From: Ophioderma brevispina
Lineage: Eukaryota; Echinodermata; Ophiuroidea; Amphilepidida; Ophiodermatidae
Assembly: GCA_023653785.1 (NCBI GenBank)
Contig: JAMKCH010012473.1
Location: 1-64,000, forward strand
Direction: 5' to 3'
DNA: 64,000 nt
Shown: one piece after another, positions 1-12,635 of the stretch
How the letters are laid out: every line of letters begins with the position of its first letter
How positions within the stretch are numbered: position 1 is the first letter of the stretch
Program-made: the position numbers and the translations under genes
The notes under the pieces: model-generated
Told to the model about the DNA's origin: nothing
The model's input: only the letters and a program-made list of their open reading frames with translations
Database searches by the model: none

Positions 1-886
1 TTCATCGAGCACTGATTTAAAATAATATATTGCTCGCCAAGAGAGCCCGTGAACACTGCCAGTGCTCATCTCCATAGGGCATAACGCCAATACAACTTGG
101 TATTCTTTCCTGCAGTAAGAGGTAGCTAAAGACGTTATTATCTCATGCTTAAAGCTCTTAGATCATTCAAATGAGTGACTTGCTGGCAGAGAGTAATAAT
201 ATTTTACACCAAAAAAGAACCGGGATATACCTAAGAAAAAAGTGTTCCTTTTGCTTGGATATTAAGAAAGCCTAAGTATACCTATTACAAAAATCAAGTA
301 CAATTGCATTTAAATCAACCGATTCTTCATCCCGGCAAAAATACCTAAAATAGAATGCATGTAGGGTTGGGCAAGAAATCATTTGCAGTGTGCACTCTAT
401 TTTGATAAATAATAGCGTGACTATTAATGTCTCCACTGATTTGAGCAACTAAGCCTACAGCTAACCAAAGATTGCACCCTCAAGGTGCAAACTCTCGATG
501 TCATTACGGTTCATGTATTGTCTATATTAATGTATTGCCTTCACTAGACGCTTTAGTGTATAGATCTGCAGCTTTGGATGTCTGAAGGGTAGGCGAGACA
601 ATCCATCATATTTAGAGGAGCAAAATTGCAATTTGGTTCCGGAAATATTTATTTCTACAAATCATCAGCTCCACTGAAGTTCTTTCGCCATTTGAACGCT
701 TGCATATGCCTTTGCTATCCTTTTCTGATTCATTGGCGAACACTGATAAAGTAAATACACGGTTACCAAAGTAGGGGAAAGAAAGGGAAATTGTAAACTT
801 AAGGGAAAATACATTGAATAACAAATAATACATAACATACAGAGGCAATTGGACATGTTCAGGAAGAAAAATCATCGTCTATCTCT
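1..886. other. No recognisable feature
   Basis: AT-rich sequence. Only short open frames under 90 codons occur, on either strand, with no recognisable protein motif, RNA gene or clear repeat. It could be intergenic or intronic. Confidence 0.5.
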
Positions 887-945
887 AATAGGACTCGAAC
901 TCAAGATTTCGGAGGCTGGCACTGGTATTAACGGCGCTAAAATTC
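887..945 (-). repeat. Decayed tRNA-derived SINE head
   Basis: On the minus strand a good RNA polymerase III B box (GAGTTCGAGTCC, 891-902) lies downstream of a weak A-box-like stretch (TAGCGCCGTT near 931-940). The spacing fits a tRNA-derived promoter. No cloverleaf can be completed and no SINE body is seen, so this is probably a truncated SINE or tRNA pseudogene. The B box alone could occur by chance. Confidence 0.3.
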
Positions 946-1599
946 AGTGACGTAGTGATGTGGCCCGTAAACAAACGCAAGATTTTGATAGGTGCTCTAT
1001 ATACAACCAATCAAGTGCAAAAATACCGTATAGAGAAATCTTTATCCTCGACGAAATCGATTTAGGTATATTCTTTTTTCTATTGAATGAAACGCAAAAG
1101 CTTTTACTCGATGTATACTCGATTCATCTGATATGTGACCCCGTACCATTCTTGCGGAGGTGAAAAAATCAATGAGGCGCAGAGACTTCTGTAAATCATG
1201 TTATTGTGAGCAATGTTAAGGCCTGATACACTATAGTGCCTTTCCATACATGAATGAAATTTTATTTAGTGGCAGGTGAGTGAGTTAAATGACCGGAGTG
1301 TCCTCCAAGATAATCCGGTGTGGCACGTGCATTGAATTCTTTCATTTTCCCGGTAGAGCTAGGTTGACCCCTCTCCGACTTATTGGAATAGGTCCAAAAC
1401 TCCAGGGGGAGGAACGTATCAAAGCGAATCGAGTATAACAAAATAATGTAAAATACTTGATGGGGATATACTCTATGATTGGGACAAACGTGGTCATTGT
1501 ACCAAGAGCACATATGCAAAGAAAAACTATAAACTACCCAAACAGACAAAAAATTGTAATCTCATAGTACAACTTTAAGAAATATGAGAATATTTGTTT
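946..1599. other. No recognisable feature
   Basis: Short open frames on both strands (67 and 95 codons) show no family motifs. Nothing else can be supported here. Confidence 0.45.
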
Positions 1600-1858
1600 T
1601 AAGAAGAGTCCATTTTTCGAAGATTTATATTTTAAGCGAACCAGCATTGATCCAATACAGTAAAGTCAAGACGAAATAATGTGTATACATGTGTAAAATC
1701 TGCCCAATTTTAACAATAAACAAATATTTGAAACATTTTAAGAAGCAGTCCATTTTGGAGATTATATTTTAAGCGAAACAGCTTTGATCCATACCAGTAA
1801 AGACGAAATAATGTGTTTACATGGTACAATCTGCAATTTACCGAACAAATACTTGAAA
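1600..1858. repeat. Two-copy tandem duplication, unit about 140 bp
   Basis: Copy 1 (about 1600-1739) and copy 2 (about 1740-1858) start with the same AAGAAG-AGTCCATTTT stretch. They keep the same order of landmarks: TATATTTTAAGCGAA, TTGATCCA, AGTAAAG, ACGAAATAATGTGT, TACATG and an AACAAATA(T/C)TTGAAA end. They differ by substitutions and several small indels. No coding potential is seen. A local duplication is the simplest reading. Confidence 0.8.
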
Positions 1859-2138
1859 AGATGCCTGAATAAATTAAATTTATGACTTTATGGTATGAGA
1901 TATTATGGAAAATTAATTGACAGGGGGAAATCTTTTATTTATGGATGAACAAGCCTTTCTGAAGTGATTGATTAAGATGTTTATAGAGGGAAGTGTGTCA
2001 TAGACACTACAGCAATCTGTTCATCTTCCAGGATTCTGCTCTTTCTGATCACTTCATGAGATTGAAAACGGAATATAGCTTTCATAATTCTGCTGGTCCA
2101 TTTATTTTGAGGAAAATAAGGTTAAAGACTGCAAATAT
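1859..2138. other. No recognisable feature
   Basis: AT-rich sequence between the 140-bp duplication and a SINE. No motif or repeat could be supported. Confidence 0.4.
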
Positions 2139-2472
2139 TCAGATAATAATAATATAATACCGACATTTATATAGGCGCCTTTTTTCCACAGGATACAAAA
2201 GCGCTGTTTGCCTATTATTATTACAAATAAAGTTAAAAAAATTTTCACAATCATTTCGCTTCACTAGGCGGCAGCCGGCCAAGCGCACATGACTATCAGC
2301 ACTTAGATTGTAATATCCCCATAACAGTACCCGAATATCGCTGGGGTCGACGAAGAGCAAGTGAGGGTAAAGTGCCCTTGACCAAGTGCCCAACACATTG
2401 GCACAGCGGGGCTCGAACCACAAACCTTTGGATCATGAATCGGCAGTCATATCCACTGGACAAGATGAGGTT
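2139..2472 (-). mobile_element. tRNA-derived SINE, minus strand, (ATT)n tail
   Basis: Read on the minus strand, the element starts with a tRNA-like head at about 2472-2405. It has an A box (TGTCCAGTGG, 2454-2463) and a B box (GGTTCGAGCC, 2410-2419). A roughly 240-bp body follows, and it ends in an (ATT)n run at about 2143-2160. The same body, including the ATTTCGCTTCACTAG and GGCCAAGCG stretches, recurs at 8577-8912 in the same orientation. SINEs of this design are transcribed by Pol III and mobilised by LINE machinery. No target-site duplication could be defined by eye. Confidence 0.75.
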
Positions 2473-3299
2473 CCAGAAAAGAAAGGGTTACAAAACATTG
2501 GAATGCTCTAATGGCAATCTGATGTATAGAAAAATACATTATGTAGATAGACAATCGATAACATACACTGACTGAATGACCGACCTAATATTTCCAGAAA
2601 AATGAACCCCTTGTTTTTCGAACCGTTTTTTTTTTGGCCTATTTAGAACGCTTACTATGTACTTATCACACCATAAGCCGAAAATGTTTGTTCATTATTA
2701 AAAAGGATGATTTTGTTATTTCCTTGTCGTGTCATCAATATAAACTCTAAGCAATGCTTCTCGATATTGGTTGAAATAATTGTAATCTTATCTTGCATGA
2801 CTGAGCGTAAACTACCTTATGATTTCAGACTTTATATTATTACAAAACACTACACAATCACGGCACAAACACGCCAACACCCGCTCCATCTCCACAGCAC
2901 ACTAATTTGCCCATACCCATACGCTTAGCATTCGTAGCGAATATTGGCTTGCCACCAGCAGAAGATTGTTTACCAGCGACAAAACTGTAAACTCTAACCT
3001 TAAAACCAAAAAAACACAACAACACACACACAAATTTTACGCGTGTATGATAAAAAACTAACAACAACTCCTTGTGTATCGCCATCAGACTACTGTTTTA
3101 AATGGTTTAAAATTGCACAGTGCAAATTAGATGTAGAGATTGATTAGTTTTCAAGGTATTCCCGTAAGGTAGATGTGATCGAAACAAACCGTTTTCGGCG
3201 TCTAGAATTTAGCAGCTGAAAGCGTTCAGTCCCCACGGGTGGTTTAAAGCTTGCAAAGATAGCATAAAAGTCGTTTGCGGATCTTTTTCCTCTGCTTTT
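2473..3299. other. No recognisable feature
   Basis: Contains a short T run near 2627 and a CA-rich patch near 2860-2900 and 3010-3035. Open frames of 67-75 codons show no family motif. Confidence 0.45.
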
Positions 3300-3400
3300 T
3301 CTTTGCTATTCTTTCTGTCTCCCACTGTCTCTCTATTTGTCTCTGTCTCTCTGCTTGTCTGTTTTCTTGTTCCGTTCTCTCTGATTTTCTGGCTACAATT
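3300..3400 (+). repeat. Pyrimidine-rich TCTCTG-type microsatellite
   Basis: Degenerate repeats of CTCTCTGTCT on the plus strand make an almost purine-free tract. An open frame of 88 codons across it is a low-complexity artefact. No poly-pyrimidine tract/AG splice context followed by coding sequence could be found. Confidence 0.7.
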
Positions 3401-3589
3401 TTGTTTTATTGTTACAGATCGTCTTTTTTCATTTCTCTAAATTTGTACTTGATTGGTTGTAGAATACCTATCAAGAACGTTTCGAGGATAAGTCAAGACA
3501 AGTCAGACAAGTACAAGCGAAAACTAAAAATTAAGTTTTGAACTGTTGCCCTATACACCGTTGTAATTTCACAGGTTTGTTAGATTTTA

Positions 3590-3870
3590 TTTGCTGTCAA
3601 ATAAACATTTTTATCGATTTCTTTTAACCTGAAAATACACTAGACAAACGTACAGATACATCCTTCAGTTGAAAACGGTTTATAACATAAAAAATATAAA
3701 CTCTAATTTTAGACTGTTTTAATTACGATATATTTTACTGACAGTTCGAGGCTGCAAGTAGGAAACAAACCGTGTAAGATTATGTTACAAACCGTGTAAA
3801 ATCATATTGAATAATGAAATTTTGCTATCATTTTGCCACCTTTTGCTGCAAAATATAACTGTACCTCTGT
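3590..3870. repeat. Dispersed repeat, copy 1 of 2
   Basis: Matches 22990-23245 in the same orientation. Shared landmarks are the TGTCAAAT, CTTGACAAAC/CTAGACAAAC and CAGTTCGAG stretches, then AAACCGT, a TTTGCCA(C/T)CTTTT stretch and an AAATATAA block. Divergence is high, with many indels. No coding content or termini could be defined, so this may be part of an unclassified ancient interspersed repeat. Confidence 0.6.
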
Positions 3871-4698
3871 CCAGTGTATTGTCGACAATTTTTACTGAGC
3901 GATAATTATTAATGAATACTTCTGGGTAGTCATTGATAAGAGTTTTCATGGAAATGAGAATTTGTAAAAACTTACCATCGACAACATCTACGACAGAACT
4001 CTCATAGTTGTAGTCATTAATTGGCAATGAATTGGATAACAATTGAAGACTGACAAAAAAAACGTGAACTAATTTTTGTACTATGTCTTGCGTATTTTAC
4101 ATTTATCTTGCATATTGTATATAGTTGGTGCAGTTGAAGGAGTTGAAACCACTTCCGATACTTATTACCTTTGATTAAAAGTATATACTTTTTTCTCCCT
4201 GAAAATGTGATTAACGGTAAATTGTCTAGACATTCGTCGGACGTAGAGAGGCATAAACAACGCTGAGAGGTGCTTGCTTTCTTAAACATGTAAAACGGCG
4301 AAATTGATACAAGAAACAAGGGCATGAGAAGGCCTATTACCTTCTCCGATCATACAATTGAACTACATCTATAGGGGATAATTGTACTTTTTCTAATCGT
4401 GCTAAAACATGGCCATTTGAAAGGTCGACATCAAATTAAGTATTTCTATAAAGAATAAACAAAGTGATTTGATACTAGCCGGAAGATGTACCGGGGGAGG
4501 TTTGGTGTCTTTTTGACAAAATTGTGCTGCGTTTTCAGAAAAGTCCTCCGCTGTTATACTAGTGAAGAACATTTGCACTTGTGAGCTCAAAACGAAAACT
4601 GTCTGAATGTGAGGGTATAGTGGTCCTTTGGATTTGAATGTTCATTTTTATCTCTGTTTATAGGCCGCACTATTTCAGGAACCGCGATCAGTCACAGA
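3871..4698. other. No recognisable feature
   Basis: Minus-strand open frames of 85 and 102 codons overlap here but have no recognisable domain. Composition is typical of the surrounding non-coding DNA. Confidence 0.45.
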
Positions 4699-4865
4699 GG
4701 GGAGTTCCGTAACCTGAACCCATTGACACACTTTTTTTTTCCTGATACACTCATGGATTCGGAAACACTAACGGAATAAACATGGGATTTATTCCGTGAA
4801 GGGTTTCCGAATTCATAGGGTGTCATAAAAAAAGTGTGTTCAGAGGGTCAGATTACGGAACTCCC
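4699..4865. mobile_element. 167-bp foldback MITE with 7-bp target duplication
   Basis: The two halves are near-complete inverted repeats at roughly 80% identity. The left half (GGGAGTTCCGTAA, GACACAC, T run, ATTCGGAAAC, ACGGAATAA) is mirrored on the right, with a turn near 4782. The flanks carry the same 7 bases, GTCACAG (4691-4697 and 4866-4872), as expected for a target-site duplication. A 7-8 bp duplication would suit a hAT-like or related transposase, but the terminus does not match a superfamily signature I can name. It has no coding capacity and would need a transposase supplied in trans. Confidence 0.8.
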
Positions 4866-5382
4866 GTCACAGGGTCATATAGACAAATTCGACCAGCCAA
4901 GTGATGGTTCAGAATTACTGGGGGAATCCAGCCCAAACCTTTGATATTCTTTTGTTACGCCTTTTTAGCTCGCTGAGTACTGCAAATCAAAATTCCAGCA
5001 GGTAATCTGCATATGGGGTGCACTCCAAGCGGAAAGGTCCCCTGATATGGAGGTTTGGTAGGCCGTATGTCATTATCGCTTATTGCAAACCTTTGCACAA
5101 ATACTAAAAATCAACAATAAAAAGAAAAAAACAGTTGCAATAAGTTACCATAACAGAAAAATATAGACACCATTTGTTTAAAATGGATTTGACAACTGAA
5201 ATTATTTATGGTACAATGTATAAATGTATTGGCAGGACGAGTTGTATAAAAAAAAAAAAGGAACATAGTTCGATGGAAATATTAATTCTGGAAAAATAGT
5301 GAAATGAAACACCAATTAACCTTCAGAACCCAAATACATGTGCGAAAGCATTCTGCTACTGACAGTGTCGGCGTACAATTCA
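4866..5382. other. No recognisable feature
   Basis: AT-rich sequence with a short A run near 5250. No open frame, repeat or RNA gene could be supported. Confidence 0.45.
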
Positions 5383-5465
5383 TCGATATGCCGGCGAGAT
5401 TCGAACAGTACAGGCAACGATCGTATCACATGTACGATGGTATAGCAACTCTATCCGCCATACAG
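5383..5465 (-). repeat. tRNA-like pseudogene or SINE head
   Basis: The minus strand has a B box (TGTTCGAATCTCG) near 5390-5402 and an A-box-like TGGCGGATAGAG near 5446-5457, about 45 bases apart as in tRNA genes. Arms cannot be closed well enough to call a functional tRNA. No SINE tail was found. It is probably a decayed tRNA-derived sequence. Confidence 0.35.
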
Positions 5466-8400
5466 GGAACGCTTTGGCATTGAAGTATAAAAGTTTAAAG
5501 TTAATCGTCACTTTCCTAGCCACATCAGGCACGCCACCTTATATAGCTTACCTTACACGAGTCACGTTTGGTTGAAGCACTATTAAACGGCGTGCTGGGT
5601 GGGCAAAGAGTTATGAACAATTAATGAAAGCACCACTGCTAGCCCGTGTTGGCTTTGCATACCCACAGCTATGATCGGAAAGCAAGGTTCTTATGCCAGG
5701 GTGAAGGTGGATTAAGACTGTGACGTCATGTTACCTACTAAATTGGTTTTCAATTGACTGGATAAGATTGTGTCCAAATATGTTGTAGGTATCCTTTAAG
5801 CTTCTGATGTTCTTGCCCATGCCTGGTATATTTGAGTACCGGAAGAGTGACCCGGTAACAGCCTATGAGAATGTTAAATGTGCTGGCCATTACCACTTTC
5901 TACGCCGGACTGTCTAGAGGTTCTCATCCTTACACTTCAAGAGTGAATGGAGGAATAAATGCTAGTCATGACTACAAACAAGAATTTACACATGTACTGA
6001 AGAACAGCAATGCATCCGACCCACTTATTCTCTGTTTCACTGTATAAACGATCTCACCACTTGTTCGAGGATGGCCCCACATTACCAACAGCAATGGTAA
6101 TAGTGTAGTTATAATAAAAATTTACCATTTAACCAAGAAAACTGTCTTACAGGCCGGGCTCGATTTGTTGGTAGAATGTCAAACAAGATCCGAGGCACTT
6201 CTAAAAAGTTGTACACCCAAGCTTGACGACGTCAGGTCATATCCAATTTTCAGCCAGTGGCCGTTCGAAACAAGTAACATGATGGATGTCAAGACGTAAG
6301 CTTTTTGAAACCTTTACAAACCAGTGATGAAACAAACAAAATATCATCATGAAATGTCAAACAGGTTTTAATTGCATTTAATTGCCTAAGAAATAAGATA
6401 CGCGAGGAGATAAGAAAACACCATCGCGAGGCGTAACACTCTGCGAGCTAGGAAAGCTATTAATATTTGATTCTACGCCATGTCCAACAGTTTACCGGGA
6501 CATCCCAGGGTCTTCTAATAGCTCTCACTTCAACACATGCATCCGAGGCAGTATACAGGCCTGCGACAATGCGCAGTGAAAATCATATCTTGAACTGTCA
6601 TGACTGCTCTCAAAATAGCTAGAATAATGCTTTACCCGCTGAGGTTGAACCTAACCAATACGCCTACAATCTCAAGAATAATTGAAGTCTTTGTCATTGT
6701 AATCATACCCTAGGACTATTCCATATAGAAATGGTCTCTAAATAATTTACCTTATCTTCAAAGAAAATATACTAGAAGATGGAAAGTTACGGCAGATTCG
6801 ACATCACTTAACCTAGATGTGGCACTTAAGAACGTATTGATTGTTCAAATCTATATTCAATGAACAGCTAGGAGCACGAATTTGTCAGCCAGTCCGTGTT
6901 GGACCATCTGACACCTTTAGGACACTTAAAATGCGAGGAGGAAAAACTGCTGTTGCTAAAATAATCAATGTACATTGTGGAGATAAGGAATTATTAGTTG
7001 TGCTTCGCTTTTTTGAACGTTATGTGATTACACATAACAAGTTCTATCAAATTATATTAATATTCCAAGTCCTGGCGCTTGAAAATTAGAATTTCACTTC
7101 ATTGGTGTTAAATATATTCTTACGCAAAAGTTAAAAATTCACAACTTAAAAAATTGATAATAAATAAAACATGTTATTAAAACATTTTCCATGTTACAGT
7201 AATCTGTCTAAACACGTTCTTTCTACATCGGATGAAAAGATTAGCGTTCAATCTGGGACAAAAAAATATACCGGGTTTGGAAACTGTGCTCTATAGGTGT
7301 TATTCCTATTTTATAAGCATGTATCGGTTAAATTGTTATCACCAAGAATGTTTTTCAGCAGAAATACAACGGGTGATTAAAAAAAAGATTGACATCAGAA
7401 TGATGTAATTATTAGTTTAATATTAAAAAAAAAAAAAAAACGTTTTTTGTTTTAATTTAGTTGATTTGAATTTGGGAATGCATTTATGTGGCATTTGAGT
7501 TCAGGCTATTCGCCTTTGGTGCAAAGTGCCGGTGAGAAGTCCCGGGCATGGCCTTTGCTGGGATTTATCGTCTTATTGGCATACGTTGTTATAGGGACGA
7601 CCCTATGAGTGGATTTTGTGGACACCAGTCGCACATAAGAAAGTTACCAATGTAGAGGGTAGAGTTTGGGAACATCACTAGATATAGTACGGGGAGGCTT
7701 CCAACTCAACCACCGGTGAAACCGGTTCTTGGCGGGCGGAACCGGTTTTCTATTGTTCTAAACAAAGAAAAACCAGTTCAATTGCCCTGAACCCAAGGCC
7801 AAAAGAGCGGTTTGGGAGTTTTGAAGTCCGCCCCTAAACTGATGAGATAGGTAAAACAAATAAAAAACACTTTCATTACTATTTTTACGACATTACTTTT
7901 GGGAAGAGGTTTTGAACCATCTCTGAGGCCGATCGAGGTCATAGCTTTGAAAGAAAGGTGATTAAAATAAAAAAAAAAACATTATAAGTTAAACTTGGTG
8001 AAGATATGCGCATTTCGATGTTAGTAGATTGAGTCCTAGTCCTTAAGTTAAGAAGGGTCAAAAACAGATTTTGTCTAATTTATTCTACAAGATTCAGTGA
8101 TGGACACACAACACCTACGTCCATTAAATAGTTGTATTAGTGACGTTGTTGAATGATAAATTGGTCTTAGAAAGGGACACCCTCCCCTGCAATATCTGTA
8201 TTAGCCCTCGCCCCTTATTGATTAATTTCAATGACATTGGGGAAATAGTAGCTCTTCATACGTAATAGTTTATGGAAGCATATGTCTTAATGGGGAAATT
8301 CGGAATTTAATATACCTTTATTCATTGCAGGAAATCACCATCATATTTTGTGTTAGTATTTCTCTACTTAGAGTATACAAGCTCACGGGCGGCCGGTAAT

Positions 8401-8576
8401 GATAACAACATCCTTGGTGGACTATTTCTTGATGTCCAACATTGTAAAAAGCTGCTATGATTATACATGTATTTTACATACTGGCCAAATTATTGCCGAG
8501 GAAAGGGGACCCTAAAAAGTATCGTTACATAATGTTTGCTTACCGAAGATAAGGTAATAAATTCAATGCTCATGGA
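5466..8576. other. No recognisable gene; short low-complexity runs only
   Basis: About 3.1 kb with no supported gene. Short open frames (60 codons at 5865, 82 codons at 6841) have no family motif. An A run lies at about 7425-7440 and another near 7968-7978. Around 7710-7755 ACCGGT recurs three times within 50 bases, a local GC-richer patch. This may be intergenic or a long intron. Confidence 0.45.
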
Positions 8577-8912
8577 TTAATAATAATAATTTTAATGAGA
8601 TTTACATAGCGCATTTTAACAGAGATAAAGCGCTGTTGCCTATTATTATTACGATGCCATTCAGGAAATCATTCACAATCATTTCGCTTCACTAGCCGGC
8701 AAAGCTGGCCAAGCGAACAATCCATCAACACTTAGATTGTAATACTCCACATTAAACAGCTCCCCAGATTCGCTGAGTCGGACGAGGCAATTAGATTAAG
8801 TATCTTGCCCAGGGAAACAAAAAAATACGTTGACCACAGTGGTGCTCGAACTAGCGATTGTAAACGGTCTAATGAACATGAGGCTGTGCTTTTCCACAGA
8901 CCACACGTTTGC
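8577..8912 (-). mobile_element. tRNA-derived SINE, second copy of the 2139 family
   Basis: On the minus strand the head carries an A box (TGGTCTGTGG, about 8894-8903) and a B box (CTAGTTCGAGCAC, about 8842-8854). The body follows, and an (ATT)n-type tail lies at about 8580-8592. The body shares the ATTTCGCTTCACTAG, GGCCAAGCG and ACACTTAGATTGTAAT stretches with the SINE at 2139-2472. The heads of the two copies have diverged more than the bodies. No clear target duplication could be read. Confidence 0.75.
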
Positions 8913-9059
8913 TTCTCCAAGGACTATGTGCCTATGACACTATTTTGCTCACTAATAACATGATAAAACTATGCATTGAAGAATACTACAAACATTCCTT
9001 ATAATTATTGTTTTATTTTTACCAAAATTGGAACACTTCTGTTGTGACCCCTGTAAAAA

Positions 9060-9340
9060 AGGAAATTGATCCTTTTTACAATTTTAGCCTTTTATAGCAT
9101 ATAACTCCAAAAACCAAATGGTCATAGACCGGTACAAAAACACTCGACATCTTGGAATCCTTATGACTACGGAAAAACATGAAAACTTTTCAAAATGTTG
9201 CGGACCCGTTAAAAGTTTGACGCCTGGGTAAGATTTTAAATCGCCACCTATTGAAAAAGTGAAACCACCATTTGAGACACTAATAGTAACATTGCATTGG
9301 ATTAGAGGGTCCATACTAACTACTAAAGATGTCAAAGATA
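9060..9340. repeat. Dispersed repeat related to 23400-23580
   Basis: Shares ordered landmarks with 23400-23580. These are ATAGACCG followed by GTAC, CTTGGAATCCTTATGAC or TTGAATCCTTATGAC, a TTTTCAAAA stretch, and a GTTAAAAGTTTGA or TTTAAACTTTTGA stretch. Similarity is loose and the ends are undefined. The shared ATCCTTATGACC core also resembles pieces near 19840 and 20930, so an old interspersed family is likely. Confidence 0.5.
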
Positions 9341-10137
9341 GATGTAGTGGGGCATGAACGATAATATTTGACCAGGGTCCATGCTCCAGCGTATAGGAGT
9401 ACTACGATAAGGTTAAGATTCGTTCCACCCACAACATGATATGATTGGCTACCATTATTGTCTGTAAATCCAACAAAAAGGCATTCTCCAAAACAGGATA
9501 AAGGGAATATATTTCCTTTTCTTAATTATCTGTCTGACAGCATCATTGCAATCTTCAGTCGATTGTACTTTTTTAGTACAGGAAACAGCTTACATTCTGG
9601 ATTTTTTTATGTAAGTACGTGTGTGACTGTACTTTTGTGCACGAGTCTTTCAAATATATTGGTATTCACAGGAATATTAAAGGCAAATTGTTAGTTTTAG
9701 GATTTCTTTTTCATACAAACACTACAGAATCTAACACTTTGTAAAAAAGCGAGGCAAGTTTGGAGTGATTTGAAAAGTAATAATTTAAACCTCCGCATAC
9801 TTCATGCTAACACAGGCTATAGTTCCTTAATTCGGCTATAGACCCAAGGACTGTCTTCAGTGAACTGAAAATATTCCAATAACACATAATCTTGTAAGTC
9901 TGGGTTAAATTACCAACCAATATGCAAACAGACAACATTAATGATCAAAGTTCACAGTACAATGTGGGCCTATATCGTAATATTAATTTGAAATGATTAA
10001 AACCAGGTCTGCAATTTGTCACTTTTACTTCCGAGTATTTTGATATAATTTTGGTAGGGGTATATGATCGGGTAAACATTAGGTATCTCACCAAAATATG
10101 TATATGTGAAAATCGGGCGTGAAATTTAGTATATAAA
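9341..10137. other. No recognisable feature
   Basis: No supported gene. A 98-codon minus-strand frame (9945-10241) runs into the start of the repeat array and has no recognisable motif. Confidence 0.45.
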
Positions 10138-12300
10138 ATGCGCAGCGCTCTCATTAAACCGAATTTGATACGAATTGGGTAGAAGTGACAGACAATTATG
10201 ATGGACAGCGCCGTTACATATTTACGTCGCGTTTCATTCAAGGTAGTTGACTGTTATTTGCATTTTGATTGGCTGAGCAAATATTCCACTTATACCTGCC
10301 CCAAATTACCTTAACCGTGGCGTGAAAATGACCATCTCTGCTCTACGCACAAGGAGATACACAACAGTACGTGAACTGTTTAATTTTCTTTTTTTTAAAA
10401 AGCGAAATTCGAGGTATTCAAGATTGACGAGTTTAGTGTACATTTGAAACTGACGGTTAGAACACTTTATACTTTATATACTTTACACGTCCATATTTCT
10501 TGTATAATAAGTAATGTTTACCTGGTATACCTACCAAGCCTAGACTGTAATAAAATGCCAAAAATAACAAACCAGTAAGTTTACTTAACACATTACCGCA
10601 TCCATTAGACATGTTAGAACCCTTGTATCTCTCCAGGGACCCATTAAATTGGGATGTGTACGCGATAGGAATAAAATAATAGTCCCGATAGATAAGTACA
10701 TAACTTGACTTACAGATTAAGGGTAGGTAAATATCTCTCAGGTCCTTATAAAATCCTGTCGCATCACGTACCATGTCTCAACTTGTAGGAATTTACATAC
10801 ATTTAACGCGCGATAACAGAGAGAGGGCTAGCTTATGGGGTGCTTTGTTGTCCACGTGTTATGGCCAATACAATTCTTGAAATTTCTCGTGAGGCCATTG
10901 CATCGCATAATGACAAAATTCCTCCAACAGCTCAAGTTCCCGTCTGAAGTCTTCTCTCTTGGGATGGCATTTTTGTAATTCTTTGGTGACCACTTTTACC
11001 CCAGGATGACCTTGAACCTTCCTTAAAACTCTATTGTATTGTTGTTACTATTATTATTATTATTATTATATCATTTTTATTTTATTATTATTATAATTTA
11101 CGCTGAGGCGAAATGAGCTTTTGTCATTCACTCATTACGACGTTATAGGGCGAAATATAATTTCACCTTAACGCATCACTTTATATTGCGCTGTATTCCG
11201 TTATTATAATTTTGTTATTATTATTATTATCATTATTATTATTATTATTATTGGACGTTGAAAAAATATAGTACTATTTAAAAAATAAAACAATACGAAA
11301 AGAGATACAAGGTAGTAGTACGGGATCCCAGCTCTAGAGTAGGTCTTATTTGGGGATATACCTAAACCTTTTAAGTGAAGTCAATGTTATTGGATGATGG
11401 GTCGAAAAGTGAGCATAGTCTTTCAGTCGATTTTATACCACAGAATACGAAGTCTCGCAGATTCTGCAGAAGTATGTGATTACAGTGTCATTTGATATTT
11501 CCACCTTGTTTCTGTTTTTCTATATATTTAAAAAAAATATTAGATCGGTATTAGAATACTGTATTAACTTAGGATGTATTGAAGAAGGAAGAAGTGCATA
11601 TGGTGACTATTTTATTACTTCTTTTGCAGAAGTAACTTTATTTTACTCCCTCTACGATGGATTACATTTTTTCAAATAGATTGGCATTCATAATTCGAAA
11701 CTCTTCAGTTCAGGAAAATATGCTTTATCCTTGAAATGAAGTTGGAGTTTTTGCATTAAGTGGTTGGATGTTTGCTAAAAATAAAACTTTTGTTAATCCA
11801 TAGCTTTATGAATTTACAAGTATAAATCTTAATCAACTCAATGTCGCATACTTTAAGAGAATTCTTTACAGAACTTTATGAAAAAGACCATGTAGTTCGA
11901 TGTGTTCCTTTTCCTTCCCTGTAGGCTCTACGTTGCCTTTTCGTATGCAGATCTCAAATATTGCCTGAAGTCATTAACAGTAATTACTCCTATTTATTCA
12001 AATACCATCGCGTCCCCCTAGATGATAAAGGGTGATCTATATGGGAGTACTATCTAACCCTCTGACCGACTTCGGCGATGTTGGGCGATATCTATCTTGT
12101 CAAATTCGATCCTCCTCCAACTTCTTGGGATATAGCCAGTGACGTGAATCGAATAACGAAGAACGTGCTTTTAGCACTGAGCATTCTTAAAGGACTCCAT
12201 TCATCTCAACTGGCCTTTTTGTGCATGATGTGAACTGTATAATTCTGTACAATAAAACAAGAAATGACCCTGAACCTGTCGCTTTACTTTATTTCATTTG
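10138..12300. repeat. Three-copy repeat array, copy A
   Basis: The first of three copies of one unit (A 10138-12300, B 12860-14827, C 14828-17590). Landmarks in order: CGCAGCGCTCTCATT, TTAGAACACTTTAT, AATAGTCCCGATAGATAAGT, GTTGTCCACGTGTTATG, a (TTA)n-rich middle, AAGTGAAGTCAATGTTA, TTACTCCTATTTATTC and a CTTTATTTCATTTG end. No protein or RNA motif was recognised. Copy A is shorter than C in the TTA-rich middle. The segment ACTTTTACCCCAGGATGACC (about 10991-11010) is peculiar to A and resembles sequence at 19840. Confidence 0.85.
11045..11255 (+). repeat. (TTA)n trinucleotide tracts in copy A
   Basis: Two pure-looking TTA/ATT runs lie at about 11050-11075 and 11215-11252, separated by a GCGAAAT-containing spacer. 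Copies B and C carry expanded, more degenerate versions of the same TTA-rich middle, which explains most of the length difference between copies. Confidence 0.7.
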
Positions 12301-12635
12301 CGATGCGAACTTCAATTAAGAAATGCGAGACTTGTTTTCCGTTATACCCCTTTAGTCACGTGAGGAAATACGATCCGTCTTATAATATCCTCATAATAGT
12401 GACTGGGTTCATAATCTGATACCTTTCTATTGCTTGCCTATACAATGAGAATGTGTTGTTGTTTGGCGAAAATAATAACTTTGGCCAGGGGAAACGAAAG
12501 GCAACGACGATGACATAACGATGCAAAGCGGCACTGTGGCAGGGGGCGACGCGGTGGTGATTACGAGACGACGGTAATGAATAAGACGATATTTTAACAT
12601 TGAAAAAAATAACTCCAAAATAGGAGTCGGGGAAG
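12301..12635. other. No recognisable feature
   Basis: Spacer between copy A and the AACGTTT-rich cluster. It includes a short GC-richer patch with repeated GACG trinucleotides near 12508-12595. A 124-codon minus-strand frame (12380-12754) has no recognisable motif and spans low-complexity sequence. Confidence 0.4.

Noticed and set aside
7839..7846. CTGATGAG, the core of a hammerhead ribozyme
   Set aside because: No GAAA/CGAAAC element follows at the right distance and no three-stem fold could be drawn.
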